In this document: piece by piece, positions 16,280-25,201 of the stretch | Position numbering within the stretch: position 1 is the first letter of the stretch | How the letters are laid out: each line of letters begins with the position of its first letter | Source of the DNA: Roseateles noduli | GTDB taxonomy: Bacteria; Pseudomonadota; Gammaproteobacteria; Burkholderiales; Burkholderiaceae_C | Length of the DNA: 64,000 bases | Assembly (NCBI GenBank): GCA_002205125.1 | Contig: NIOE01000011.1 | Coordinates: 1 to 64,000, forward strand | Reading direction: 5' to 3' | The notes under the pieces: model-generated | What the model saw: only the letters and a program-made list of their open reading frames with translations | Databases searched by the model: none | Told to the model about the DNA's origin: nothing | Made by a program: the position numbers and the translations under genes

Positions 16280-16926
16280 TCGGCGCGGTGGTGCCCGCGC
16301 ACGACGAGGAAGCGCTGATCGGTCGCGCCCTCCGAGCGCTCATCGACGCCGCCGCGCATCCGGATCTGCAGGGCGAGGAAGTCCGCATCCTGGTCGTCCT
16401 CGACGCGTGTCGCGACCGCACCGCCGAGGTCGTCCGCTCGCTCGGCGTACAAGGCCTGGCCATCGAGGCGCGCAACGTCGGCTTCGCGCGCGCGGCGGGC
16501 GCGCAGGCGCTCATCGAGCAAGGCGCCCGCTGGCTGGCTTTCACCGACGCGGACTCGGTCGTCGCGCCGAACTGGTTCTCGCGACAGCTGGCGTTCCGCA
16601 CCGAGGCCGTCTGCGGCGTGGTCGAGGTCGACGACTGGACCGGATTCACTGCCGAGGAGCGGACCGCCTACGAGGTCGGCTACACCGATGCCGAGGACCA
16701 TCGCCACATCCACGGCGCCAACCTCGGCGTCAGCGTGAGCGCCTATCAGCAGGCCGGCGGCTTCGCGCAACTGTGCAGCCACGAGGACGTGGACTTCGTG
16801 GAGCGGCTCCATGCGCTCGGCATGCGCATTGCCTGGACCAACACCGTGCGCGTCGTCACGAGCGCCCGCCAGGATGGCCGGGCACCGGACGGATTCGCCG
16901 CCCACATGGGGCGCCTGCGCGCCTAG
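16276..16926 (+). CDS. Family 2 glycosyltransferase
   Basis: 216 aa starting [19 protein letters not shown], the GT2 nucleotide-binding start. The DxD-like motif is [13 protein letters not shown] at about 94, and the acceptor side has [16 protein letters not shown]. No transmembrane helix is present, so it acts in the cytoplasm, probably with the methyltransferase and dehydrogenase encoded just upstream (all coupled by overlaps). The product is unknown; a small decorated glycoside is a reasonable guess. Confidence 0.85.
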   Translation: MIGAVVPAHDEEALIGRALRALIDAAAHPDLQGEEVRILVVLDACRDRTAEVVRSLGVQGLAIEARNVGFARAAGAQALIEQGARWLAFTDADSVVAPNWFSRQLAFRTEAVCGVVEVDDWTGFTAEERTAYEVGYTDAEDHRHIHGANLGVSVSAYQQAGGFAQLCSHEDVDFVERLHALGMRIAWTNTVRVVTSARQDGRAPDGFAAHMGRLRA

Positions 16927-16936
16927 GAGTCTTCCG

Positions 16937-17824
16937 ATGAGCTCATCCGACCCGTCTTCCGACAAGTCCTCCGACACGATCGCCTTCCCGAAGCAGTCGC
17001 AGCCCTGGCCGGGCCTGGCGCGCGACATGATTCCCCCGCCCGATCACGGCGAGAAGACCTACGTGGGACACGGCCGCCTGGCCGGCCGTCGCGCGCTGAT
17101 CACCGGCGGCGACAGTGGCATCGGCCGCGCCGCGGCCATCGCCTTCGCGCGCGAAGGCGCGGACGTCGCGATCAACTACCTGCCCGACGAGGAGCCCGAC
17201 GCGCGCGAGGTGATCGAGTTGATCCGCGAGACCGGTCGCCGGGGCATCGCGTTGCCGGGCGACCTGCGCGAGGAAGCGTTCTGCCAGAAGCTGGTGGCGG
17301 ACGCGGTGCGCGAACTCGGCGGCCTGGACATCCTCGTGAACAACGCCGCCCGGCAGCAGAGCCACGCATCGATCCTCGACATCAGCACCGAGCAGTTCGA
17401 CTGGACCTTCAAGACCAACATCTATGCGCCGTTCTGGCTGTCCAAGGCGGCGATCCCACATCTGAAGGCCGGCAGTTCCATCATCAACACGGCGTCGGTC
17501 AACTCGTACGACCCCGGTGAGAACCTGCTCGACTACGCGTCCACCAAGGGCGCGATCCTGATCTTCACCAAAGGCCTCGCGAAGCAACTCGCCAAGCAGG
17601 GCATCCGCGTCAACGCGGTCGCACCGGGACCGTTCTGGACACCGCTGCAGGTCTGCGGCGGCCAGACGCAGGAGAAGCTGCAGAAGTTCGGCGTCGACAC
17701 GCCGATGGGACGCGCGGGTCAACCTGCGGAGCTCGCGGCGGTGTACGTCCTGCTGGCGTCGTCGGAATCGAGCTACGCGACCGGTCAGGTCTATGGCGCC
17801 TCGGGCGGACGCGGCGATCCATGA
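16937..17824 (+). CDS. SDR oxidoreductase (YdaD/YghA-like)
   Basis: 295 aa. It has the long N-terminal arm of this subgroup ([20 protein letters not shown]), cofactor motif [10 protein letters not shown] (57-66), VNNAARQ, and the catalytic pair in YASTKGAIL. The C-terminal [24 protein letters not shown] is standard. General stress-type SDRs of this subgroup are induced by osmotic or oxidative stress in several bacteria. It lies 10 bp after the GT2 gene and may be part of the same transcript. Confidence 0.9.
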   Translation: MSSSDPSSDKSSDTIAFPKQSQPWPGLARDMIPPPDHGEKTYVGHGRLAGRRALITGGDSGIGRAAAIAFAREGADVAINYLPDEEPDAREVIELIRETGRRGIALPGDLREEAFCQKLVADAVRELGGLDILVNNAARQQSHASILDISTEQFDWTFKTNIYAPFWLSKAAIPHLKAGSSIINTASVNSYDPGENLLDYASTKGAILIFTKGLAKQLAKQGIRVNAVAPGPFWTPLQVCGGQTQEKLQKFGVDTPMGRAGQPAELAAVYVLLASSESSYATGQVYGASGGRGDP

Positions 17825-17982
17825 AGCCTTGTCCGGTCACTCGCTCGTGACGATGCGGTGAATCGGCACCGAATGCCGATATCGGTCAATCGTGGACCGG
17901 CTGGTGACGCAAGACGGCGGGCGGCGACCTTGCCTTGCACGGTGACCCGCGTCCTCCTGCGCGGACCCACGGAAGGCCTCCC

Positions 17983-19158
17983 ATGCTCGCCCTCACCTAC
18001 CACGGCGCCAAAGACGTCCGTGTCGAAACCGTGCCGGATCCGGTGCTCGCCGCCGACGACGATCTGCTGCTGCGCGTCACCGCCACCGCGATCTGCGGAT
18101 CCGATCTCCACATCTACCGCGGCAAGATCCCCGACATGAAGTCGGGAGACATCCTCGGCCATGAGTTCATGGGCGTCGTGGAGGACGTCGGCCGCGGCGT
18201 CACCCACATCAAGCGCGGCGATCGCGTCGTCGTGCCGTTCACGATCTCCTGCGGAGACTGCTTCTTCTGCGGCCGGCAGCTCTTCGCCGCCTGCGAGACG
18301 ACCAACCCGGGCCGCGGCGCCATCCTGAACAAGAAGGACATCCGCGCCGGCGCCGGCCTGTTCGGCTACAGCCACCTCTACGGCGGCTACGCGGGCGGTC
18401 AGGCGCAGTACGTCCGCGTGCCCAAGGCCAACGTCGGGCCGCTGGTGATCCCCGACACGCGCCTGAGCGACGAGCAGGTCCTCTTCCTCTCGGACATCCT
18501 GCCCACCGGCTACCAGGCGGCGCTCAATGCGCAGGTGACCAAGGGATCGAGCGTCGCCATCTTCGGCGCCGGACCGGTCGGGATGATGGCGGCGGCCAGC
18601 GCGCGCCTGCTCGGAGCCGAGCGGATCTTCATGATCGACCACCATCCGTACCGGCTCGCCTTCGCCAAGGAGACCTACGGGGTCCTGCCGATCGACTTCG
18701 ACCAGGTCGACGATCCGGCGCAGCTGATCATCGAGCAGACCGACCACCGCGGCGTCGACGCGTCGATCGACGCGGTCGGCTTCGAGGCCAAGGGCAGCAC
18801 GATGGAGACGGTGCTGTCCACGCTGAAGCTCGAGGGATCGAGCGGCACCTCGCTGCGATGGGCCATTGCGGCCACGCGACGCGGCGGCATCGTCAGCGTG
18901 CCGGGCGTGTATGCGGGCTTCATCCACGGCTTCCTGTTCGGCGACGCCTTCGAGAAGGGCTTGAGCTTCGCCAGCGGCCAGACCCACGCACAGCGCTTCA
19001 TGCCGGAGCTGCTGGCCCACATCGAGAGCGGCGCGCTGCGCCCCGAGGTGATCATCAGCCACCGGCTGCCGCTCACGGACGCCGCGCGGGGCTACGAGAT
19101 CTTCAACAAGAAGGAAGAGGATTGCCGCAAGGTCGTGCTCACGCCCTTCGACAACTGA
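17983..19158 (+). CDS. Zinc-dependent alcohol dehydrogenase
   Basis: 391 aa from the ATG at 17983 with GGAAGG upstream. MDR superfamily: catalytic zinc ligands Cys38, His60 and Glu61 ([16 protein letters not shown]), structural zinc cysteines 90, 93, 96 and 104, and Rossmann motif GAGPVGMMA. The insertion and C-terminal region resemble glutathione-independent formaldehyde dehydrogenases and related alcohol dehydrogenases. The substrate is not determined. It follows a 158-bp gap after the SDR gene, in the same direction. Confidence 0.88.
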   Translation: MLALTYHGAKDVRVETVPDPVLAADDDLLLRVTATAICGSDLHIYRGKIPDMKSGDILGHEFMGVVEDVGRGVTHIKRGDRVVVPFTISCGDCFFCGRQLFAACETTNPGRGAILNKKDIRAGAGLFGYSHLYGGYAGGQAQYVRVPKANVGPLVIPDTRLSDEQVLFLSDILPTGYQAALNAQVTKGSSVAIFGAGPVGMMAAASARLLGAERIFMIDHHPYRLAFAKETYGVLPIDFDQVDDPAQLIIEQTDHRGVDASIDAVGFEAKGSTMETVLSTLKLEGSSGTSLRWAIAATRRGGIVSVPGVYAGFIHGFLFGDAFEKGLSFASGQTHAQRFMPELLAHIESGALRPEVIISHRLPLTDAARGYEIFNKKEEDCRKVVLTPFDN

Positions 19159-19189
19159 TCAACGTCCATTGAACGCTCCAGGAGCTGTC

Positions 19190-20035
19190 ATGAATCCGAA
19201 TCACAATCCAGATCCGAATGCGGATGCGCGTCCAGGACTCGATGCCAATGAATTCGTCGAGCGGCCGTTGGCCGTCGTCACCGGCGCGTCGAGCGGCATC
19301 GGCCGTGAACTCGCCCTCGAATGCGCGCGCCACGGCTACGACCTGCTGATCGCCGCGGACCGCTCCCAGGACGACACCGCGGCGGCGTGCCGCGCCGAAG
19401 GCGCGCAGGTCCGGACGCTGCAGGCCGACCTGTCGGTCGTGACCGGCGTGGACGCGTTGATGGCGGAGCTCGGCGGCCGGCCGGTGGACGCCCTGCTGGC
19501 CAACGCCGGTCACGGCCTGGGACACGCATTCCTCGACCAGGACTTCAAGGCGGTGCGCCACGTCATCGACACCAACATCACCGGCACCCTGGACCTCATC
19601 CAGCGGGTGGGCCGCTCGATGCAGGCGCGCAACGCGGGCAGGATCCTGATCACCGGCTCCATCGCAGGCCTGATGCCGGGCAGCTTCCAGGCGGTCTACA
19701 ACGGGTCGAAGGCCTTCATCGATTCATTCGCCTACGCACTGCGCAATGAATTGAAGGACAGCGCAATCACCGTCACCGTCCTGATGCCCGGGGCAACCGA
19801 CACCGAATTCTTCCGTCGCGCCGACATGACCGACACCAAGGTCGGCACGGGGAAGAAGCAACCGCCGGACGAAGTGGCGAAGGCCGGCTACGAGGCCATG
19901 GAAGACGGCGAAAGCGTCGTGGTGGCAGGCTGGAAGAACAAGATCCAGGCCGTGCTGGCCAACGTCACGCCGGCAGAGATGCTGGCGGAGCAGCATCGGA
20001 AGACGGCGGAGCCGGGCAGCGGGGACAAGGGCTAG
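19190..20035 (+). CDS. SDR-family oxidoreductase
   Basis: 281 aa from the ATG at 19190, chosen for CAGGAG 6 bases upstream. A hydrophilic Asn/Asp/Pro-rich leader of about 25 residues precedes the Rossmann motif TGASSGIGRELA, then NAGHGLGHAF, catalytic Ser in ITGSIAG and YNGSK. The C-terminal part (MPGATDTEFFRRADM, KKQPPDEVAKAGYEAM) is typical of DltE/YqjQ-like SDRs. It lies 31 bp after the alcohol dehydrogenase, so probably in one operon with it. Confidence 0.88.
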   Translation: MNPNHNPDPNADARPGLDANEFVERPLAVVTGASSGIGRELALECARHGYDLLIAADRSQDDTAAACRAEGAQVRTLQADLSVVTGVDALMAELGGRPVDALLANAGHGLGHAFLDQDFKAVRHVIDTNITGTLDLIQRVGRSMQARNAGRILITGSIAGLMPGSFQAVYNGSKAFIDSFAYALRNELKDSAITVTVLMPGATDTEFFRRADMTDTKVGTGKKQPPDEVAKAGYEAMEDGESVVVAGWKNKIQAVLANVTPAEMLAEQHRKTAEPGSGDKG

Positions 20036-20063
20036 CTCGACGGCGGACTGACTCGACGACGAG

Positions 20064-22193
20064 TCAGTCCTCGTCGACCGCGATGACCTGCTCGGCGGCG
20101 CGCAGGTAGGCCAGCGCGGCCTCCGGATTGCGCGATCCGCGCGCCACCTCTTCCAGCGAGCCGGAGCGGCGCAGCGCCTTGTTGAGCTCGGCGACTTCGT
20201 CGCCCAGCGCGCGGGCCGCGTCGAGCGCGCCCATCAGGTCGAGCAGACCGCCGAGCTTGGGACGTGAGACGTCGGGACACAGCCGGCGCACCAGCTCCGG
20301 CTGCGTGCGCAGCGCGTCGGCCAGTGCGATGGCTTCGCGATCGCGCAGCGGCGCCAGATGGCTGGTGCCGTGCAGCAGCATCGGCGCAATCACGCGCAGG
20401 AAGCGCGACGGCAAGTTGGCGTAGAGATCGTGCAGCAAGGTCGCGGCCTCGTGCAGTTGCAGACGGATCGCCGCGCGCGCCACCGGCTTCATCGCCGGAT
20501 CGTTCTCCATCTTGTAGCGCCACACGCAGGCGGCGGCGAGATAGAGCGCGGCGAGGATGTCGCCCAGGCGCGCCGACAGCAGCTCCATGCGCTTGAGCTT
20601 GCCGCCGAGCAGACCCATGGCGAGGTCGGCGGTCAGCGCGTACCGGGCGGACAGCGACGCGATGAGTTTTGCTTCAGCGCGCAGATCGTCCGGCACCTGG
20701 CCGCGCAGCGGCGCGTGCGCCAGGCTGCGCCAGAGGTTGCGCATCACGTGGCCGAAGTGGCCGGAGAGCGCGCGACCGAGGCGTTCCGGGTCTTGCGCCT
20801 GCACGGCCGACATCTCCTCCAGCACGAAGGGATGGCAGCGCGTCGCGCCCTGGCCGAAGATGATCAGCGCGCGCGACAGCAGGTTCGCGCCTTCCACCGT
20901 GATGGCGATGGGCGCGTGGCGGTAGGCGACGCCGAGCAGGTTACGCGGACCGGAGATGATCCCCTTGCCGCCGAGCACGTCCATGCCGTCGTTGACCGCG
21001 CGGCGGCCCGCCTCGGTGAGCTGCACCTTGAGGATCGCGCTGGCGACGCTCGGCTGCTCGCCGGCGTCGAGCGCCGCCGCGGTGTAGCGGCGCGCCGCGT
21101 CGGTGGCGTAGAGCCGCGCTGCCATCTGCGCGGTGATGCCCGCAATCGCGTGGAAGCGTCCGATGGGCAGGCCGAACTGCTCGCGCACCTGACCGTAGCC
21201 GTTGACCACGAACAGCGCGGTCTGCTGCATCGCGGCGCCCAGCGCCGGCAGCGAGATCGCACGACCCGCGGCAAGGCACTCCATCAGCATCCGCCAGCCC
21301 TGCCCGACCCGCTCCTCGCCGCCGATCACCCAATCCATCGGCACGAAGACGTCTTCGCCGCGTATCGGTCCGTTCATGAAGGCCGAGTTCATCGGATGGT
21401 GACGATGACCGATCTCCATGCCGGGCGTGGGCACCGGCAGCAGCGCGCAGGTGATGCCGAGCGCCTGCTCGCCCTCCGGCCGCGTCGGGTCGATCGCCTG
21501 GAAGGCGAGGCCCACCACGCTCGCCACCGGCGCAAGCGTGATGTAGCGCTTGTCGAAGCGCACGCTGAAGCCGCGCACGCTCTTGCCGTCGATGACGCGT
21601 TCGGTGAGCACGCCGCGATCAGGGATGGAGGCGGCGTCCGAGCCGGCGTGGGGCGAAGTGAGCCCGAAGCAGGGCAGCTCGCGGCCGTCGGCCAGGCGCG
21701 GCAGGTAATGCTGTTGTTGGGCCGGCGTGCCGTAGCGCAGCAGCAGCTCCGCCGGACCGAGCGAGTTGGGCACCATCACCGTCACCGCGCAGGCGGTGTT
21801 GACGGTGGCGATGCGGGTCACCACCTCCGCATGCGCGTAGTGGCCGAAACCCAGGCCGCCGTACTCCTTGGGGATGATCATCCCGAAGAAGCGATGCTGG
21901 CGCAGGTAGGCCCAGACGTCGCGCGGCAGATCGCCGGCCTCGTCGATGGCGTGGTCGTCGAGCATGCCGATGAGCGTGGTCACCTCGTTGTCGAGGAAAC
22001 GGCGCTCCTCGTCGGTGAGGCGGTTCGGGCCTTGCGCGATCAACGCGTCGAAGTCCGGGCTGCCGGCGAAGAGCTGCCCTTCGAAACCGACGGTGCCGGC
22101 TTCGAGCGCGGCGCGTTCGGTGTCGCCCATCGCGGGCAAGGCCTTGGAAAACGGCGTCATCGCGAGACGCCCGAGCAGTCGGTGGAATCCCAT
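20064..22193 (-). CDS. FadE-like acyl-CoA dehydrogenase lacking the membrane anchor
   Basis: 709 aa. The acyl-CoA dehydrogenase domain starts at about 30 (LPAMGDTERAALEAGTVGFEGQLF) and contains FGLTSPHAGSDAAS, GKGIISGPRNLLG and a C-terminal DUF1974 region, the arrangement of FadE, which makes the first double bond in beta-oxidation. FadE is normally about 810 aa with hydrophobic helices before this point; here an in-frame stop lies 12 bases before the ATG, so the anchor is missing. No good ribosome-binding site is visible. It may be a soluble variant or a 5'-truncated gene. Confidence 0.85.
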   Translation of the reverse strand: MGFHRLLGRLAMTPFSKALPAMGDTERAALEAGTVGFEGQLFAGSPDFDALIAQGPNRLTDEERRFLDNEVTTLIGMLDDHAIDEAGDLPRDVWAYLRQHRFFGMIIPKEYGGLGFGHYAHAEVVTRIATVNTACAVTVMVPNSLGPAELLLRYGTPAQQQHYLPRLADGRELPCFGLTSPHAGSDAASIPDRGVLTERVIDGKSVRGFSVRFDKRYITLAPVASVVGLAFQAIDPTRPEGEQALGITCALLPVPTPGMEIGHRHHPMNSAFMNGPIRGEDVFVPMDWVIGGEERVGQGWRMLMECLAAGRAISLPALGAAMQQTALFVVNGYGQVREQFGLPIGRFHAIAGITAQMAARLYATDAARRYTAAALDAGEQPSVASAILKVQLTEAGRRAVNDGMDVLGGKGIISGPRNLLGVAYRHAPIAITVEGANLLSRALIIFGQGATRCHPFVLEEMSAVQAQDPERLGRALSGHFGHVMRNLWRSLAHAPLRGQVPDDLRAEAKLIASLSARYALTADLAMGLLGGKLKRMELLSARLGDILAALYLAAACVWRYKMENDPAMKPVARAAIRLQLHEAATLLHDLYANLPSRFLRVIAPMLLHGTSHLAPLRDREAIALADALRTQPELVRRLCPDVSRPKLGGLLDLMGALDAARALGDEVAELNKALRRSGSLEEVARGSRNPEAALAYLRAAEQVIAVDED

Positions 22194-22368
22194 GGGGCTA
22201 GCCTAGGTCCGCGCGCAAGTCGGCGGCGTCGGCCTGCGGCGCGGGAGCGCGTAGGACACGAGGCCGCTGTAGGGCAACGACCCACACGCGCTTGCGTCGC
22301 CCTCCTCTACAGGGAAACCCGCATCCACCGGATGATCCAGGCATGAAAGCTGCCTCTGCATCGCCGCG

Positions 22369-23601
22369 ATGAACTCCATCCTCGAAGGGTCGGCGACCTG
22401 CGATCTCGCCACGGCGTTTCAACCGGTCTTCAGCCTCACGCATGGCCGCCTGGTCGGTCATGAGGCGCTGCTCCGCGCCACCGATGCGGACGGTCGGCCC
22501 ATCGCGCCCAACCTGCTCTTCGACGCCCTGCCCGACCACCGGGCGCGCGCGGACCTCGACGTCCGCGCCGTGCGGCAGCACCTGAAGGCCTACGTGGCCA
22601 TGGGCAAGCAGGACGCGCCCGAGTGGCTGCTGCTGAACCTCCATCCCGCCGCGCTGCTCGAATCGACCGGCGCCCTCGACGAGATCGAACGCGCGCTGGA
22701 CGCCAGCGGCATCCGACCGTCGCGCGTCGTGATCGAGGTCCTGGAATCGCCGCTCTTCGAAGACGAGCGCGTCTACCCCGCTCTGCAGCGCCTGCGCGCC
22801 AAGGGCTGCCTGATCGCGCTCGACGACTTCGGCGCCGGGCATTCGAATTTCGAGCGCGTCTTCGACCTCGCGCCGCATCTGGTCAAGCTGGACCGCCGCG
22901 TGCTGATGCGGGCCAAGCAGGATCCGAAGGCGCTGCGCATCCTCCAGCGCATGGTCTCGCTGCTGCAGGAGTGCGGCGCGCTCGTGCTCGTGGAAGGCAT
23001 CGAAACGCTGCAGGGCGCCCACATCGCCCTCACCTGCGATGCCGACTTCGTCCAGGGCTACTACTTCGGCCGCCCGCAGACGGCGACGCTCGCGGTCGAG
23101 GACGGCAGCGAAGCGCTGGACGCCGCGTGGAGCAGCTTCGACGAGGCGCAGTCGCGCAAGGACGACCGCTGGCGCGAGTCCATGGCGTTGCACTGCGACC
23201 GGCTCCGCCTGGCCAGCATCGCCCTGGCGGCGGGCGTGCCGATGAACGAGGCCTGCGCGGACTTCCTGTCCGCGCCCAACGCGTCGATGTGCTACCTGCT
23301 CGACGACCAGGGCCGGCAGCTCGCCGACATCGCCTTCCGCGACGACGCCGCGCGGGAGAAGCTGCAGCGCGTCGAGCAGTTCGAGCCGCTGCACAACTGC
23401 GCCGGCGCGCGCTGGTCGCGCCGCCAGTACTTCCGCCGCGCGGTGACCTTCCCGGGATCGGTCCAGCTCACCCGGCCGTATCTGACGCTCCAGGGCGGCT
23501 GGATGTGCCTGACCGGCTCCATCGCCTTCGAGCTCGAAGGCCGCACGGCCATCCTGTGCGGCGACCTGCGCGTCCACATCCCCGCGGACGAGGCGCCGTG
23601 A
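22369..23601 (+). CDS. EAL-domain cyclic-di-GMP phosphodiesterase
   Basis: 410 aa. The EAL domain (1-240) keeps the main catalytic features: EALLR, LLLNLHP, VIEVLES, LDDFGAGHSNF, VKLDRR, LVEGIET and QGYYFGRP. It is therefore likely to be active on c-di-GMP. The C-terminal 160 residues, with ASMCYLLDDQGRQLADIAFRDD and ARWSRRQYFRRAV, look like a Cache/PAS-like or YkuI-type domain that could bind a ligand. No membrane helix. The stop overlaps a GTG start (GTGA), so the next GAF protein is coupled to it. Confidence 0.88.
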   Translation: MNSILEGSATCDLATAFQPVFSLTHGRLVGHEALLRATDADGRPIAPNLLFDALPDHRARADLDVRAVRQHLKAYVAMGKQDAPEWLLLNLHPAALLESTGALDEIERALDASGIRPSRVVIEVLESPLFEDERVYPALQRLRAKGCLIALDDFGAGHSNFERVFDLAPHLVKLDRRVLMRAKQDPKALRILQRMVSLLQECGALVLVEGIETLQGAHIALTCDADFVQGYYFGRPQTATLAVEDGSEALDAAWSSFDEAQSRKDDRWRESMALHCDRLRLASIALAAGVPMNEACADFLSAPNASMCYLLDDQGRQLADIAFRDDAAREKLQRVEQFEPLHNCAGARWSRRQYFRRAVTFPGSVQLTRPYLTLQGGWMCLTGSIAFELEGRTAILCGDLRVHIPADEAP

Positions 23602-24116
23602 TCTGCGCGCCCTACCCCGAAGACGAGGCCTGGCGGCTGGCCACGCTCGAACGCTTCGGCCTGCTGTCGGAGTCGCGCGATCCCTTCCTGGACGCGCTCA
23701 CGGTCACCGTGGCCAGGGCGTTCCACGCGCCCATCAGTGCCGTCTCCTTCATCGACCGGGAGCGCCAGTTCTTCAAGGCGATCACCGGTCTCGACGTCCG
23801 CGAGACCGCGCGCAGCTGCTCCTTCTGCGCCCACGTGCTGTGGTGGCCGGAACCCATGGTGGTCCTGGACGCCCGCGAGGACGAGCGTTTCGCCGGCAAC
23901 CCGCTGGTGGTGGACGCGCCCCACATCCGCTTCTACGCCGGCGCACCGGTCTACCTGCGCGGCGTGTGCCTCGGATCGCTGTGCGTCATCGATCACCGGC
24001 CGCGCAGCGATTTCGACGACGGTCAGATTCGCATGCTCAAGGGCGCCGCGAGCGCGGTGGAGGAGCGGCTCATCCAGATGACGGCGATGCATGCCCCCGA
24101 CGCGGGCATGACCTGA
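23598..24116 (+). CDS. GAF-domain protein, coupled to EAL gene
   Basis: 172 aa from a GTG at 23598 that overlaps the EAL stop. It consists of one GAF domain: LERFGLLSESRDPFLDALT, APISAVSFIDRERQFFKAITGLD, ARSCSFCAHVLWWPEPMVVLDAREDERF and FYAGAPVYLRGVCLGSLCVIDH. These are strongly conserved in phytochrome-type GAF sensors found before GGDEF or kinase domains. Here the protein is GAF only, so it may pass a signal to the neighbouring phosphodiesterase. Cys residues (SCSFC) could bind a cofactor or report redox state. Confidence 0.82.
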   Translation: MICAPYPEDEAWRLATLERFGLLSESRDPFLDALTVTVARAFHAPISAVSFIDRERQFFKAITGLDVRETARSCSFCAHVLWWPEPMVVLDAREDERFAGNPLVVDAPHIRFYAGAPVYLRGVCLGSLCVIDHRPRSDFDDGQIRMLKGAASAVEERLIQMTAMHAPDAGMT

Positions 24117-24139
24117 CACCGACGCGCATCGGGGTCGAG

Positions 24140-24676
24140 TCAGGACCCCGGATCCGCCGTGGCGACCAGGAAGTCCACCTTGTCCCCGGCGGCCGGCGAG
24201 CGGAACACCAGCACCATCCCGCGCGTCGTGTCCGGCAGCACCGGCACGATCAGCGAGGTGGCGCGCGGCGCCCCCGACGCGATGAAGCTGTTGCCCAGGC
24301 TACCCAGCGCATGCAGCGCCCTCGCCGGCCTGGCCGGCTTCGTCGTCCTGGCCACCGCCGACATCAGCGTCAGATCCAGGGCCTCCGGGGGACTTTCGCC
24401 CAGCCACGTCGTCGCGCATTGCGTCAGCCGGCAGAAGCCGTGGTCGCCGCGCAGGGGCGGTCCGTCCACGCGATGCCACTGCGCATCGAAGTAGCGGCAC
24501 TCCACCACCGTCTTCTCCGCGTCGCCGTCGCGCACCGTGCGCAGCGCCCACGGCACCACGTAGAACTGCGCCAGGCCCGGGGCCAGGAAAGCGGTCTGCG
24601 CGCCCGCCGTGGCGCGAAGCGCACGCGCCTCGTGCGTGGCCAGCGCGATCTTCCCCCTCGTTGCGAACTCACTCAT
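24140..24676 (-). CDS. Unknown protein, paralog of the upstream gene (copy 2)
   Basis: 178 aa. No signal peptide or helix bundle; it is predicted to be mostly beta. It shares a spaced set of motifs with the gene just upstream: QFYVVPWALRT, CRYFDA, FCRLTQ, SAVART, NSFIASG, TRGMVLVFRSPA and LVATADP. The order and spacing are the same, so the two genes arose by duplication. GAGGAGA lies upstream of the ATG. I do not recognise the family. It is the last gene of the operon led by the STAND regulator. Confidence 0.75.
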   Translation of the reverse strand: MSEFATRGKIALATHEARALRATAGAQTAFLAPGLAQFYVVPWALRTVRDGDAEKTVVECRYFDAQWHRVDGPPLRGDHGFCRLTQCATTWLGESPPEALDLTLMSAVARTTKPARPARALHALGSLGNSFIASGAPRATSLIVPVLPDTTRGMVLVFRSPAAGDKVDFLVATADPGS

Positions 24677-24691
24677 GGCACGGGTCTCCTC

Positions 24692-25201
24692 TCAGACCAG
24701 ATGATCCGACGTGTCGCTGCTGTTCTTGATCTCGGGGTCGGAGGTCGCCACCAGGCCCTGCACCACGCCGGTCGCCGGATAGCGGAACACCAGGATCACG
24801 CCGCGGGTCGCGCCCGGCGCCACAGGGACCACGACCGAGGGCGCGTCCGCAGGCCCCGAGGCGGTGAAGCTGCTGTTGAGCAGGCAGGAGGCCGACAGCG
24901 TCCTCGCCACCGCGGAGAACAGCGCCACGTCCACCGGCTTGGGCGGCTGCGGCAGCCTGGGCAGGGTGTTGGGTCCGCCCTGCGTGATGCAGAAGAAGGC
25001 GTTGCGGTTGGTCATCGGCTGCGTGCCGACCATGACGCCGTTCGCATCGAAGTAGAGGCAGTTCAACGAAATCGGCTCGCCCGTGGTGCTCGTGGTCAGC
25101 TCCCACGGCACCACGTAGTACTGCGCCGCATGTCCAGCAGCCGCGGTGGCATCGCCCGGAACGGCGTGACGATCATTGTCGGTATGGGCAAGCGAACTCA
25201 T
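24692..25201 (-). CDS. Unknown protein, paralog (copy 1), coupled to STAND gene
   Basis: 169 aa. Its ATG overlaps the stop of the STAND regulator (ATGA on the minus strand), so the two are translated together. Motifs shared with the downstream paralog are QYYVVPWELTT, CLYFDA, FCITQGG, SAVARTL, NSSFTASG, TRGVILVFRYPA and LVATSDPE. It ends with a Ser/Asp-rich tail. No signal peptide is seen. Function unknown; the linkage suggests a partner or output of the STAND protein, and perhaps of the divergent injection system. Confidence 0.75.
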   Translation of the reverse strand: MSSLAHTDNDRHAVPGDATAAAGHAAQYYVVPWELTTSTTGEPISLNCLYFDANGVMVGTQPMTNRNAFFCITQGGPNTLPRLPQPPKPVDVALFSAVARTLSASCLLNSSFTASGPADAPSVVVPVAPGATRGVILVFRYPATGVVQGLVATSDPEIKNSSDTSDHLV

